Shown here piece after piece: positions 46,001 through 54,081 of a stretch of 64,000 nt of DNA. The stretch spans positions 62,001 through 126,000 of the forward strand of contig NZ_JAERVK010000010.1 of assembly GCF_016745425.1 (NCBI RefSeq). The letters are read 5' to 3'. Numbering within the stretch: the stretch's first letter is position 1; the number at the start of each line of letters is the position of its first letter. Position numbers and translations under genes: made by a program. Under the pieces are notes generated by a model. That model did not search any database. It had not been told where the DNA came from and saw only the letters and a list, made by a program, of their open reading frames with translations. The stretch comes from Candidatus Methylomicrobium oryzae (GTDB lineage: Bacteria > Pseudomonadota > Gammaproteobacteria > Methylococcales > Methylomonadaceae).

Positions 46001-49000
46001 CCGTGACCGACCCGGACAATACCTATCCGGCCGACTTCACGCTGACGGTGGGTGACGGTACCCATTACACCCATACCGGCAACACGATCACCCCCGATGC
46101 CAACTTTACCGGCACCTTGACCGTGCCGGTGGTGGTCAATGACGGGACCGACAATTCCGGCAGCTTCAACCTGACGGTGACGGTCACCGCGGTCAACGAT
46201 GTGCCGGTGGTCACTCCGGATACCTTTAGCCTAAGCGAAAACAGTTTGAACAGCAGCATCGTCGGGACAGTTGCTGCGTCCGACGTCGATCTTCCAGCAC
46301 AGACGCTGACTTATGCAATCACTGCCGGTAACACGGGCGGCGCTTTTGCGATTGATCCGAGTTCCGGGCAAATCACCGTTGCGGACGGCAGCGCGCTGGA
46401 TTTCGAGACGACGCCGAGTTTTCTGTTGACTGTGGAGGCGACCGATAACGGCAGTCCGAATCAGAGCGGCAGCGCCACAATTACGGTCAATTTGACCAAT
46501 GTCAACGAACAGCCGACCGGTGTGGATGATACCGCAACCGTCGATGAAGGCAGTACGGTGACGGCGTTGACGACGCCATCGCTCGCAACCCGGGTTACCG
46601 CCAATGACACTGATCCGGATGCGGGCGATCTGCTTTTTGTGACCACGACGCCGGTATCGGGGCCGACTCATGCTTCGGCATTTACACTCAATGCCGATGG
46701 CAGCTTCAGTTATACGCACGACGGCAGTGAAACCACCACGGATAGTTTCGTCTACGAACTCTGCGACAGTGAGCCGCTCTGCGACACCGCAACAGTAACG
46801 ATTACCATCAATTCGGTCAACGATGCGCCGGTGATCACTGATCTTGCAAGCGATACGTTGGCCTATTCTCAAAACGAACCGGCACGCGTAATCGACCAAG
46901 GCGACAACGCCGATGCTTCCGATGCCGATTCGGCTGATTTCGATACCGGCACGCTTACCCTTTCTTTGGTCGACGGTGTTGCCGGGGAAGATGAACTCGG
47001 CATTCGCAATCAAGGCGATGCCGCCGGCCAGATTGGCCTCGACGGCGCAAACGTCAAATATGGCGGCGTAGTCATCGGCACTTTTAGCGGTGGCACCGGA
47101 GGCGTCGAGCTCGTTGTCACTTTCGATGCCGACGCCGACGCCGCTGCGGTGAGCGCACTGCTGCGCAACATTACCTACCGCAACAGCAACGCCTTATCGC
47201 CGGATCTCAACAATCGCACGGCGCATTTCGTGCTGACGGACGGCGACGGCGCGACGAGTGCTGCAGCCGACGCTACCATTACCGTTTCTCCCAATACCCC
47301 GCCTGAGCTGACGGCGAGCGGAGCGAGCCCGTCCTTTACGGAAGACGGCGGCGCCGTGGTGGTGGACAGCGGTCTTACCGTGACGGACACCAACGACACC
47401 GATTTGGAATCGGCTACCGTCACGATCGGTAACCTCCTGGATAGCGGCAACGAGACGCTCGCGGTAGACACGACGGGAACTTCCATCACCGCTTCCTATA
47501 GCGCTCCGACTTTGACGTTGACAGGAACCGATACGGTGGCCCACTATCAACAGGTGCTGCGGAGCGTGACTTACGACAACGGGTCGCAAAACCCCGATTC
47601 GACCGCGCGCACGATCGATTTCAAGGCAAATGACGGATCGATCGACAGCAATACGATAACCAGGACCTTGACAGTGACCAGCGTCAACGACGCGCCAAGC
47701 CTGACCGCCGTTAATCCGCCGACTGTATCGGAAGATGCGGGGCTGCAGACAGTCAACAATTGGGCGACATTTAACGCGGGTACCGACGAGTCCGGTCAAT
47801 CCGTGGTGAGTTACACCGTAAGCGATGTCTCCAACTCGGCATTGTTCAGTACGCCTCCGGCGGTGGCGGCGGACGGCACCCTGACCTATACGCCGGCAGG
47901 AAACGCCAGCGGCACTTCGACCTTTAAGGTGGTCGTGCAGGATAATGGCGGCACGGCGAACGGCGGAGCCGATACTTCGGCGGCGCAGACCTTTACGATC
48001 ACTGTTAATTCGGTAAACGATGCGCCTTCATTCGTCAAAGGGAGCGATCAAACCGTCAACGAAGACGCCGGTTTGGTGACGGTAAACGGGTGGGCCGCTT
48101 CCATCTCGCCCGGTCCGGGCGAGACGGGACAGACGGTCGATTTCGTGATCGACAGCAACGATAATCCGTCGCTCTTTTCGACCGCGCCTGCGGTAGCGTC
48201 CAACGGTACTTTAACCTTCACTCCGGCTGCGGATCAGAATGGGGTTGCGCACATTTCCTTGCACGTCCATGATGACGGCGGCACGGCGAACGGCGGCGAC
48301 GATACCTCCGATACGGCAAATTTCACGATCACGGTAAACGCAGTCAACGATCCGCCACAGGTGGAGGCGCCTGGGCCCTATACCGCGACCGGCAACGTAT
48401 CGGTTTCGGTGGCGGCGCCCGGCTTGCTCACGACCGTCAGCGATCCGGCGGACGGCGCCGGCGCATCGCCGTTCACAATCAACAGCGCTTCTTTCACTTC
48501 GGCTCAAGGCGGCAGCGTTTCAGTAGATACCGGCACGGGCGCTTTCACTTATAATCCGCCGGCCGGCTACGAAGGGGCGGACAGCTTTACCTATCAAGTC
48601 TGCGACAGCGGCGTGGGTTTACCTGCCAGCGCTTGTACATCGGCGACGGTCAACTTTACCGTTAGCGGCATGGTCTGGTTCATCGATAACACGGCCGCTG
48701 CCGGAGGCGACGGGCGGTTGAGCAATCCGTTCAACACGCTGGCGGCGTTCCAGGCCGTCAACGACGGCACCGGCAACCATCCGGCAGCCGGCGATAATAT
48801 TTTCCTGTACGAGAGTGCTTCGTCCTACACCGGGCCGGTGACGCTGCTGAATAACCAAAAATTGCTCGGGCAGGATGCGACCTCCGACCTGGCGACGATG
48901 GCCGGCATTACGCTGGCTCCGAACAGCGCCGCTTTGCCTGTATCGAACAGCGGCAACGGCACGACTGTCAGCATTACCAGCGCTTCGGATGCGATCCGTA

Positions 49001-51099
49001 TCAGCCAGGGGGGGAGCAATACTCTCCGCGGCTTCACGATCGGCAATGTTACCGCCGCTGGCACCGGCATCAACATGAACACCGGTGCTACCAGCTTCGG
49101 TACGGTGACAGTTTTGGACGCCGCGATCAATACCAATGGTCGTGCGCTGAATCTGGCCAGCGGAACGCTCAACGCCACGTTCGCCGGTCTCACCTCGACC
49201 GGGGGAGCCAACAATATCAATCTGACCGGCATTGCAGGAACCAGCAATTTCGGCTCGGGTGCGTTGTCCGGGGCGAGCGGAACGGCGTTCAACCTCGACG
49301 GCGGTGCCGGTTCGATCACTTATGGCGGCACCGTGACCAATACCGCGGCGGCGCGCTTGGTCAATATTGTTAATAAAAGCGCTGGCGGCGTGACCTTGTC
49401 AGGCAATCTGAGCGGCACAGGCAGCAGCACCGGGATCAATGTAAAGGACAACACGACGAACGGAACGATCGCATTCAGCGGCGCGAGCAAGACACTGACA
49501 ACCGGAGCGAGTGCTGCCGTGACCCTGGATAACAACGATTCGGCGACGATCAACTTCAGCGGCGGCCTTACAGTCACGACGACCAGCGGCGCAGGTTTCA
49601 ATGCGATCAATGGCGCTACAGCGATTAACGTGACCGGTAGCGGCAATACGCTCGCCTCGACGACCGGTATCGCGCTGAATGTCAGCAATTCGACGATCGG
49701 CGGCTCGGGATTGACGTTCCAGAGCATTAGCTCGAACGGCGCTGCGAACGGCATTGCATTGAACAATACCGGCTCGAACGGCGGTCTGACCGTCTCCGGC
49801 ACCGGTTCGGCGGGCAGCGGCGGAACGATTCAGAATGGGAGCACTGGCATCAGTTTAACCAATACTCGCAATATTTCCCTGACCCGAATGCAGCTGAACG
49901 GTTTCTCAGATTTCGCGATTCGCGGTTCATCGGTCGTGGACTTTATGCTAGATAATTCGGTAATCAACGGCGTTAACGGCAATGATGCTGCCGCGGACGA
50001 AGGCAGTGTGCGTTTTACCGGATTGACCGGTTCGGCGACGATTTCGAATAGTAATATCAGCGGAGGTTTCGAAGATAACTTCAAAGTCGTAAACACCAGC
50101 GGGACGTTGGACCGCCTGACGTTCACCAGCACCACGATCGGTGCCAACAGTACGACCGACGGCAATGACGGTATCGGTATCGAATCGCAAGGCGCCGGTA
50201 CTGTGCTGAATGTGACGGTGCAGAACAGTACCTTTACTTCCGCTCGTGGCGATTTGTTCCAGCTCAACGTGATCGGCAACAGTACCGCCGATCTGGTTTT
50301 CACGGGTAACACCTTGTCGAATAACCATTCGGCCATCGCGACAGGCGGCGGCGGGGTGACAATTTCCGGCGGGGACAATACCGGAGCCGGTGCCAATTTG
50401 ACCTCGAACATCAGCAACAATACCTTCCGCGATGCGCTCGGGCATGCGATCCTGTTCGTCAAATCCACCGATCCGGGAACGTTCAAAGCGACTTTCAACA
50501 GTAACCAGATCGGCGTGGCGGGAGTAGCGAATTCCGGTTCGCTCGAGGGTTCGGGATTAAAAGTACAGAATGCCGGACTGGGCGCTGTAACCGTGGCCGT
50601 CACCAACAATCAGATCCGCCAGTACAATAATTTCGGCATCGAATTATTGACCGGCGGCGGCGCTACGGCGCTTTCCGGCGAGCTGAATTCCACGATTACG
50701 GGTAATACGATCGCCAATCCAGGGACCAACTCCTCTGCGGCTGCGATTGCCAAGAACGGCATTCATCTCAATGCCGGCACGGTTTCGGGCGATACTTACG
50801 AGATATGCCTCGACGCCGGCGGCAGCGGTGCGCTTCAGAACTCGCTATCGAACTCGGGCGCGCCGAACGATTCCGCGGCTGGCGGCGAGGATATCCGGTT
50901 GCGGCAACGCCAAGACACTACGGTTCTGCTGCGTGGATATACGGGTAGCGCAAACGACAACACGGCGGTTCAGAACTATATTATCGCGCGCAACGGCGGT
51001 GATGGAGCGCCGTCGGCGATTGCGTCGAACCAAGCGTCGACAGGGTCGGACGGCTTCTTTAATACGCCTGGATCCGGCGGGGCGTGTCCTTTACCTTAA
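43084..51099 (+). CDS. giant secreted repeat protein with cadherin-like repeats and C-terminal beta-helix
   Basis: About 2,671 residues. A signal peptide ends near LLSVSPLMA (residues 25-35). Residues about 36-290 hold four imperfect repeats built on a D-I-L-F start and the motif FDGSDVGL. From about 300 to 1,860 there are cadherin-like units (DENQPAGT, DPDSGDT, VTDVND), MSV-type domains (GGTLNYTEND), two identical 92-residue repeats and Ig/VCBS-like units. From about 1,863 to the end a Gly/Ser/Asn/Thr-rich right-handed beta-helix follows the motif FIDNTAAAGGDGRLSNPFNT. No LPXTG, autotransporter barrel or RTX nonapeptides are visible. A surface adhesin or extracellular fibre is inferred. Its genes downstream start 33 bases later. 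Confidence 0.85.
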   Translation: MPNFLKSNDKRVAKIRTRLLSGLVALLSVSPLMADKFYIATKTDGKVGNLEFKNEDILQFDTSKNEWSVLFDGSDVGLANERINGFYVGDDYLLLSLSKAVKLNIGGEKIRVRGSDILKFNWDSDSSPGDSETKGSFELFFDGSDVGLKRNIDALTLDPDGNLVFSLNGINKLLTAPGQLFSARKQDLVRFIGNTGPDTSGYFELLFDGRKAGLDLAKEHIVGVDIYGEFLYFSTWGKFNVNDVSGRNGDILRCDLAMPILSLPVESCENPEVIFRGGNAGLTPGKLQDFQIVLSLDFALSASGVDENQPAGTLVGGLASTDPDSGDTYTYTLVAGTGDTDNGAFTIDGDQLKTAAVFDFEAKASYSLRVRSTDSGGRPFEKTLTVTVTDVNDGPAMTAGGTLNYTENDPATAIDASVTVTDQDSTNLAGATVSLGSNFQSGQDQLEFADQNGISGSYDADTGILTLSGSATLAQYQAALRSVAYRNASEAPNTTARTVTWTVDDGTANSAGATSTITIMPVNDVPADLVLSSTNIVENQPVGTAIGTFTSTDPDSGDTHTYTLVAGAGDTDNGAFTIDGDQLKTAAVFDFEAKASYSLRVRSTDSGGLGFEKVLTVTVGNAPEAPTALTLSAAEVDENQPAGTAIGTFTSIDPDSGDTHTYTLVAGAGDTDNGAFTIDGDQLKTAAVFDFEAKASYSLRVSSTDSDGLAVEKVLTVTVTDVNDRPSVTAGGTLNYSENGPATAIAPTLTVTDQDSTNLTGATVSIGSNFQSGQDVLTFVNQNGITGSYDAGTGLLTLTGTATLANYQAALRDVKYQNTSDKPNAALRTVIWMANDGLATSVSAISTINVSPVNDVPVISGQTAVSLAEDGNREIVLADLTVTDPDNTYPADFTLTVGDGTHYTHTGNTITPDANFTGTLTVPVVVNDGTDNSGSFNLTVTVTAVNDVPVISGQTAVSLAEDGNREIVLADLTVTDPDNTYPADFTLTVGDGTHYTHTGNTITPDANFTGTLTVPVVVNDGTDNSGSFNLTVTVTAVNDVPVVTPDTFSLSENSLNSSIVGTVAASDVDLPAQTLTYAITAGNTGGAFAIDPSSGQITVADGSALDFETTPSFLLTVEATDNGSPNQSGSATITVNLTNVNEQPTGVDDTATVDEGSTVTALTTPSLATRVTANDTDPDAGDLLFVTTTPVSGPTHASAFTLNADGSFSYTHDGSETTTDSFVYELCDSEPLCDTATVTITINSVNDAPVITDLASDTLAYSQNEPARVIDQGDNADASDADSADFDTGTLTLSLVDGVAGEDELGIRNQGDAAGQIGLDGANVKYGGVVIGTFSGGTGGVELVVTFDADADAAAVSALLRNITYRNSNALSPDLNNRTAHFVLTDGDGATSAAADATITVSPNTPPELTASGASPSFTEDGGAVVVDSGLTVTDTNDTDLESATVTIGNLLDSGNETLAVDTTGTSITASYSAPTLTLTGTDTVAHYQQVLRSVTYDNGSQNPDSTARTIDFKANDGSIDSNTITRTLTVTSVNDAPSLTAVNPPTVSEDAGLQTVNNWATFNAGTDESGQSVVSYTVSDVSNSALFSTPPAVAADGTLTYTPAGNASGTSTFKVVVQDNGGTANGGADTSAAQTFTITVNSVNDAPSFVKGSDQTVNEDAGLVTVNGWAASISPGPGETGQTVDFVIDSNDNPSLFSTAPAVASNGTLTFTPAADQNGVAHISLHVHDDGGTANGGDDTSDTANFTITVNAVNDPPQVEAPGPYTATGNVSVSVAAPGLLTTVSDPADGAGASPFTINSASFTSAQGGSVSVDTGTGAFTYNPPAGYEGADSFTYQVCDSGVGLPASACTSATVNFTVSGMVWFIDNTAAAGGDGRLSNPFNTLAAFQAVNDGTGNHPAAGDNIFLYESASSYTGPVTLLNNQKLLGQDATSDLATMAGITLAPNSAALPVSNSGNGTTVSITSASDAIRISQGGSNTLRGFTIGNVTAAGTGINMNTGATSFGTVTVLDAAINTNGRALNLASGTLNATFAGLTSTGGANNINLTGIAGTSNFGSGALSGASGTAFNLDGGAGSITYGGTVTNTAAARLVNIVNKSAGGVTLSGNLSGTGSSTGINVKDNTTNGTIAFSGASKTLTTGASAAVTLDNNDSATINFSGGLTVTTTSGAGFNAINGATAINVTGSGNTLASTTGIALNVSNSTIGGSGLTFQSISSNGAANGIALNNTGSNGGLTVSGTGSAGSGGTIQNGSTGISLTNTRNISLTRMQLNGFSDFAIRGSSVVDFMLDNSVINGVNGNDAAADEGSVRFTGLTGSATISNSNISGGFEDNFKVVNTSGTLDRLTFTSTTIGANSTTDGNDGIGIESQGAGTVLNVTVQNSTFTSARGDLFQLNVIGNSTADLVFTGNTLSNNHSAIATGGGGVTISGGDNTGAGANLTSNISNNTFRDALGHAILFVKSTDPGTFKATFNSNQIGVAGVANSGSLEGSGLKVQNAGLGAVTVAVTNNQIRQYNNFGIELLTGGGATALSGELNSTITGNTIANPGTNSSAAAIAKNGIHLNAGTVSGDTYEICLDAGGSGALQNSLSNSGAPNDSAAGGEDIRLRQRQDTTVLLRGYTGSANDNTAVQNYIIARNGGDGAPSAIASNQASTGSDGFFNTPGSGGACPLP
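44690..45289. repeat. two tandem 300-bp cadherin-like repeat units in the giant gene
   Basis: Bases 44690-44989 and 44990-45289 align at an exact 300-base offset, with about 150 identical consecutive bases (44741-44886 against 45041-45186) and only scattered differences outside. A third related copy begins at 44041. The units encode the cadherin-like segment from ENQP to the VTV strand. Confidence 0.8.
45640..46191. repeat. perfect 276-bp tandem duplication in the giant gene
   Basis: Bases 45640-45915 and 45916-46191 appear identical over the whole 276 bases (92 codons), each starting GTCAACGATGTGCCGG. A fragment of the next unit starts at 46192 and diverges after 18 bases. Synonymous positions are unchanged, which points to recent duplication or gene conversion. 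Confidence 0.88.
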
Positions 51100-51131
51100 C
51101 CCTTATTCAATTTAACCAGAGAGGAGAAATC

Positions 51132-51632
51132 ATGGCCGAACCGTTTTTAAGTGAAATCCGCTTGATGAGCTTTGGGTTTGCCCCCAAAGGCTGGGCTCTG
51201 TGCAATGGCCAGCTCTTGCCGATCAACCAGAACCAGGCGCTGTTTTCATTGTTGGGCACAACTTACGGGGGAGACGGGCGGGTAAACTTTGCACTTCCCG
51301 ATCTCAGGGGGCGGGTGCCGATTCATATGGGCAGCGGCCATACGCTTGGCGAAAGGGCCGGCGAACAAGCCCATACGCTGACCCTTGCCGAAATGCCGAC
51401 CCATACGCATCCGCTTGCGGTTTCCACAGCGGCTTCCGGCGGTAATGTAAACCCGTCAGGGAGGGTGCTCGGCGGCGCCAACAATGCCTATCACGCAGCC
51501 GGCAATCTGACGGCCTTGGAGCCGGGTTCGGTAACGAATACGGGTGGCAGTCAGGCGCATTTGAACATGCAGCCGTTCTTGACGCTCAATTTTTCCATCG
51601 CGCTTCAGGGTATTTTCCCTTCCCAAACCTAG
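51132..51632 (+). CDS. phage-tail-collar domain protein, first of three
   Basis: A 166-residue protein of the tail collar/microcystin-dependent protein family. The collar domain covers residues about 5-62 (EIRLMSFGFAPKGWALCNGQ, then LLGTTYGGDGRVNFALPDLRGR). The second half contains THTHPL and a C-terminal MQPFLTLNFSIALQG block. There is no signal peptide. It has an excellent ribosome binding site (GAGGAG) and follows the giant gene by 32 bases. In phages the domain is in tail fibre or collar proteins; chromosomal copies such as MdpB have no assigned function. Confidence 0.88.
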   Translation: MAEPFLSEIRLMSFGFAPKGWALCNGQLLPINQNQALFSLLGTTYGGDGRVNFALPDLRGRVPIHMGSGHTLGERAGEQAHTLTLAEMPTHTHPLAVSTAASGGNVNPSGRVLGGANNAYHAAGNLTALEPGSVTNTGGSQAHLNMQPFLTLNFSIALQGIFPSQT

Positions 51633-51641
51633 GAGAGATCT

Positions 51642-52145
51642 ATGGCACAACCTTATGTCGGTGAAATCCGCATATTTGCGGGCAATTTCGCCCCGGCCGG
51701 CTGGATGTTCTGCGAAGGGCAGTTGCTGCCTATTTCGGAGAACGAAACGCTTTTCACTCTGATCGGGACGACTTACGGCGGCGACGGCGAATCTACGTTC
51801 GCGTTGCCGGATCTGCGCGGCCGGCTTCCTCTGCATCAGGGAAATGGCTTTATTCTGGCGGAGACAGGCGGAGCGGAGGAAATCACCCTGACAGTACAGC
51901 AGATTCCGGCACATACCCATCCGCTTTTGGCGGCGGGCGTAGCCGGGGACCAGATCAGCCCTTCAGGGGCTCTGCCTGCCAATTCCTTCAATGTTACGCC
52001 GTATATCAATGACGCACCGAACGGAAATATGAGCGCGAACGCGATTACAACTGTCGGAGGAAGCCAGCCGCACACCAATTTTCAACCTTATTTGTGTGTC
52101 GATTTTATCATTTCTTTATTCGGGATTTTCCCGTCGCAGACTTAG
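51642..52145 (+). CDS. phage-tail-collar domain protein, second of three
   Basis: A 167-residue paralogue of the preceding gene: YVGEIRIFAGNFAPAGWMFC, LIGTTYGGDGESTFALPDLRGR, QIPAHTHPL, and the C-terminal FQPYLCVDFIISLFG. It starts 9 bases after the first gene and the sequence identity is moderate, so the duplication is old. No signal peptide. The three genes are evidently one operon and may form a hetero-oligomer. Confidence 0.87.
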   Translation: MAQPYVGEIRIFAGNFAPAGWMFCEGQLLPISENETLFTLIGTTYGGDGESTFALPDLRGRLPLHQGNGFILAETGGAEEITLTVQQIPAHTHPLLAAGVAGDQISPSGALPANSFNVTPYINDAPNGNMSANAITTVGGSQPHTNFQPYLCVDFIISLFGIFPSQT

Positions 52146-52154
52146 GAGCCGAAA

Positions 52155-52676
52155 ATGGCCGATCCATTTGTTGCTGAAATCAGAATTTTTCCGTTCAACT
52201 TTGCGCCTACCGGCTGGGCTTTTTGCGATGGACAATTGATGCCCCTATCCCAGAATACGGCGCTGTTTTCTTTGTTGGGTACAACCTACGGCGGTAACGG
52301 CAAATCCAATTTCGCCTTACCGGATCTACAGGGCCGCGCCCCTATGCATCCAGGACAAGGACCGGGCTTGTCATTGCATGACCTCGGTGAAACAGGCGGC
52401 TCGGAGACGGTTTCACTTCTCGAGTCGGAAATTCCGGCGCATTCGCATCAGCTTCGAGCCAACACGCTCGATTTGGCGGATACTAATGTGGCCAGCTCGA
52501 CTGCCAGCTTTGCCCTCTCGAGCGGAGGAACCCTGTACCAGGCCACGCCGAACGCAAACGCAGCTGCGGAAGCGCTTCCCCCGGTGGGAGGCGATCAGCC
52601 CCACAATAACATGATGCCGTATCTGACCTTGAACTTCTGTATTGCCCTGCAGGGCGTATTTCCGCCGCGTACTTAA
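52155..52676 (+). CDS. phage-tail-collar domain protein, third of three
   Basis: A 173-residue third paralogue: EIRIFPFNFAPTGWAFCDGQ, LLGTTYGGNGKSNFALPDLQGR, EIPAHSHQL, and MMPYLTLNFCIALQGVFPP at the end. It starts 9 bases after the second copy. Its middle region (residues about 75-130) differs most among the three, the place where tail-fibre proteins often carry target specificity; that specificity is inference. Confidence 0.87.
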   Translation: MADPFVAEIRIFPFNFAPTGWAFCDGQLMPLSQNTALFSLLGTTYGGNGKSNFALPDLQGRAPMHPGQGPGLSLHDLGETGGSETVSLLESEIPAHSHQLRANTLDLADTNVASSTASFALSSGGTLYQATPNANAAAEALPPVGGDQPHNNMMPYLTLNFCIALQGVFPPRT

Positions 52677-53011
52677 GGATTTTAGGCAAAAAATAATTTT
52701 CCGGTAGAAGGTGGGCGATTTGAAGCCGGATCTGGGCTATGCCGGGCCGACGATCGGAAATTTATTGTTTTGCCCGCTTTTAAGAATCACTCCAATTTGG
52801 AATCATAAATCCCTGTATACTATAGAAGGTAGTCTTAGGAGCTTCGGTACGTTTTCAAGGGCCTGCCGATACCCCTCTGGATAAGTCTGTCTATACTTTC
52901 GAGCAGGCGCCGTCCGATCGATTTTCTCTCTTCTGGAGCCCGTCGGGGAAGACGCCAAAGGCCGCTATTATCGGGTGATTTTTAATCTATTGAAGTAAGG
53001 GATGTTTTACG
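52677..53011. other. intergenic region within the collar locus
   Basis: 335 bases with no coding signal. A -10-like TATACT is at 52816-52821 without a good -35. The 3' end has a weak AAGGGA ribosome binding site at about 52997-53002. The gap suggests that the following Tat-type gene has its own promoter. Confidence 0.4.
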
Positions 53012-53440
53012 TTGAAAAAGGATATCCGTAGAAGGTCTTTTTTGCGTATGATTCTTGGCGGAATCGTTGCAGGATATGCCTCCGGCGGTATTGGCGCCAT
53101 TCGGCTTCGGAAACCGACAATGCCTCGCAGAAGCTTGAATGGCAAGTTGAGCTATGGAGTTTTCGCTGCTCTGGTCGGGGAAAACTTTACGATTACCCAC
53201 CCGGAATTACAAACTGAATACCGCGCGCGTGCGCAATTAGTAGAGGCCAAGATTATTTTTCTGTCTTCTGAAAACGACCAGTTTTATCTGGTGTTCCGGG
53301 TGGATGAAGGTCAAGTCCCGCCTAACGGGATCTGCCGGATTCACCATACCACTGCCGGAAAGGCTTCGCTTTTCCTGCAGTCGATGGGAACGGACTTTCC
53401 GGGCAATTATTGCCGGGCTGAATTTAACCTGCTGCTTTAA
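53012..53440 (+). CDS. twin-arginine-signal protein with DUF6916-like fold
   Basis: A 142-residue protein that starts with TTG; the first ATG in frame is 12 codons later and would remove the export signal. The N-terminus MKKDIRRRSFLRMILGG fits the twin-arginine consensus with RRxFL. Residues about 50-140 resemble DUF6916 (YGVFAALVGENFTITH, FYLVFRVDEGQVPPNG-like middle, and LFLQSMGT), the same domain as the gene at 54082, but more divergent. Domains of this type usually occur beside tail-collar genes. Function unknown; export across the inner membrane is inferred. Confidence 0.65.
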   Translation: MKKDIRRRSFLRMILGGIVAGYASGGIGAIRLRKPTMPRRSLNGKLSYGVFAALVGENFTITHPELQTEYRARAQLVEAKIIFLSSENDQFYLVFRVDEGQVPPNGICRIHHTTAGKASLFLQSMGTDFPGNYCRAEFNLLL

Positions 53441-53449
53441 GTTAAACGC

Positions 53450-53920
53450 ATGACAAGCTTCAGTTTACGACCATGCGGCGCGTCCGATCACGACTTTCTT
53501 TATGCCGTTTATGCTTCGACGCGTACGGAGGAACTGGCTCTCGTGGATTGGGACGAAAGCCGGAAAGCCCAGTTCCTGGAGATGCAGTTTTCTGCCCAGC
53601 ACCGCTATTACCATGAAAACTACGCCAATACCGATTTTTCCGTCATCCTGTTCGATAACCGGATGGCCGGCCGCCTCTACATTGCTCGCTGGCCGGAGGA
53701 AATTCGCATTGTCGATCTTGCGCTTTTACCGGAATTTAGAAATGCGGGCATCGGTACGGCCATTTTAAAAAGCGTGTTAAGTGAGGCCGCTGCAGTTCGA
53801 AAGCCGGTCCGGATTCATGTCGAGCGCTTCAATCCGGCCATCTCCTTATATCGGCGTTTGGGCTTTGTAGAAATCGGCGAGCATGGTGTGTATTTTTTGA
53901 TGGAGTGCGGTTGCGGCTAA
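53450..53920 (+). CDS. GNAT family N-acetyltransferase
   Basis: A 156-residue acetyltransferase. The N-terminal part (FLYAVYASTRTEELALVDWD) is typical of the GNAT group that sits beside tail-collar genes; the acetyl-CoA motif A is LALLPEFRNAGIGTAIL (about residues 92-108, with R-x-x-G-x-G as RNAGIG). It may modify the neighbouring collar or repeat proteins, a guess from context. It follows the Tat-type gene by 9 bases. Confidence 0.8.
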   Translation: MTSFSLRPCGASDHDFLYAVYASTRTEELALVDWDESRKAQFLEMQFSAQHRYYHENYANTDFSVILFDNRMAGRLYIARWPEEIRIVDLALLPEFRNAGIGTAILKSVLSEAAAVRKPVRIHVERFNPAISLYRRLGFVEIGEHGVYFLMECGCG

Positions 53921-53962
53921 TAAAGGGAAAATAACTTGTGGGCATGAAGTTGGTTATATTGA

Positions 53963-54053
53963 GCCGGCAATTCGGTTCATTTTATTTTCATGGCCAAAAA
54001 CTTGTCGGCTCTGGCCGGCAATTCGGAAAACCCATTGCCGGTTCAACTATAAT
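53963..54053 (+). promoter_or_regulatory. direct repeats and -10 box upstream of the DUF6916 gene
   Basis: Two identical copies of GCCGGCAATTCGG lie at 53963-53975 and 54014-54026, 51 bases apart (about five helical turns), and a perfect TATAAT is at 54048-54053 with no good -35. The second copy overlaps where a -35 would be, as expected for activator binding sites. Confidence 0.4.
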
Positions 54054-54081
54054 TAACGTTAACAAAAGGGTATGATCCGCT

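Noticed and set aside
45640-46191. Repeat pattern considered as a CRISPR-like array
   Set aside because: The repeats are 276 bp, contiguous, in frame within a coding gene, with no spacers.
51132-52676. Prophage remnant based on tail-collar proteins
   Set aside because: No terminase, capsid, tail sheath, tape measure or lysis gene is seen; tail-collar proteins occur in many non-phage loci.
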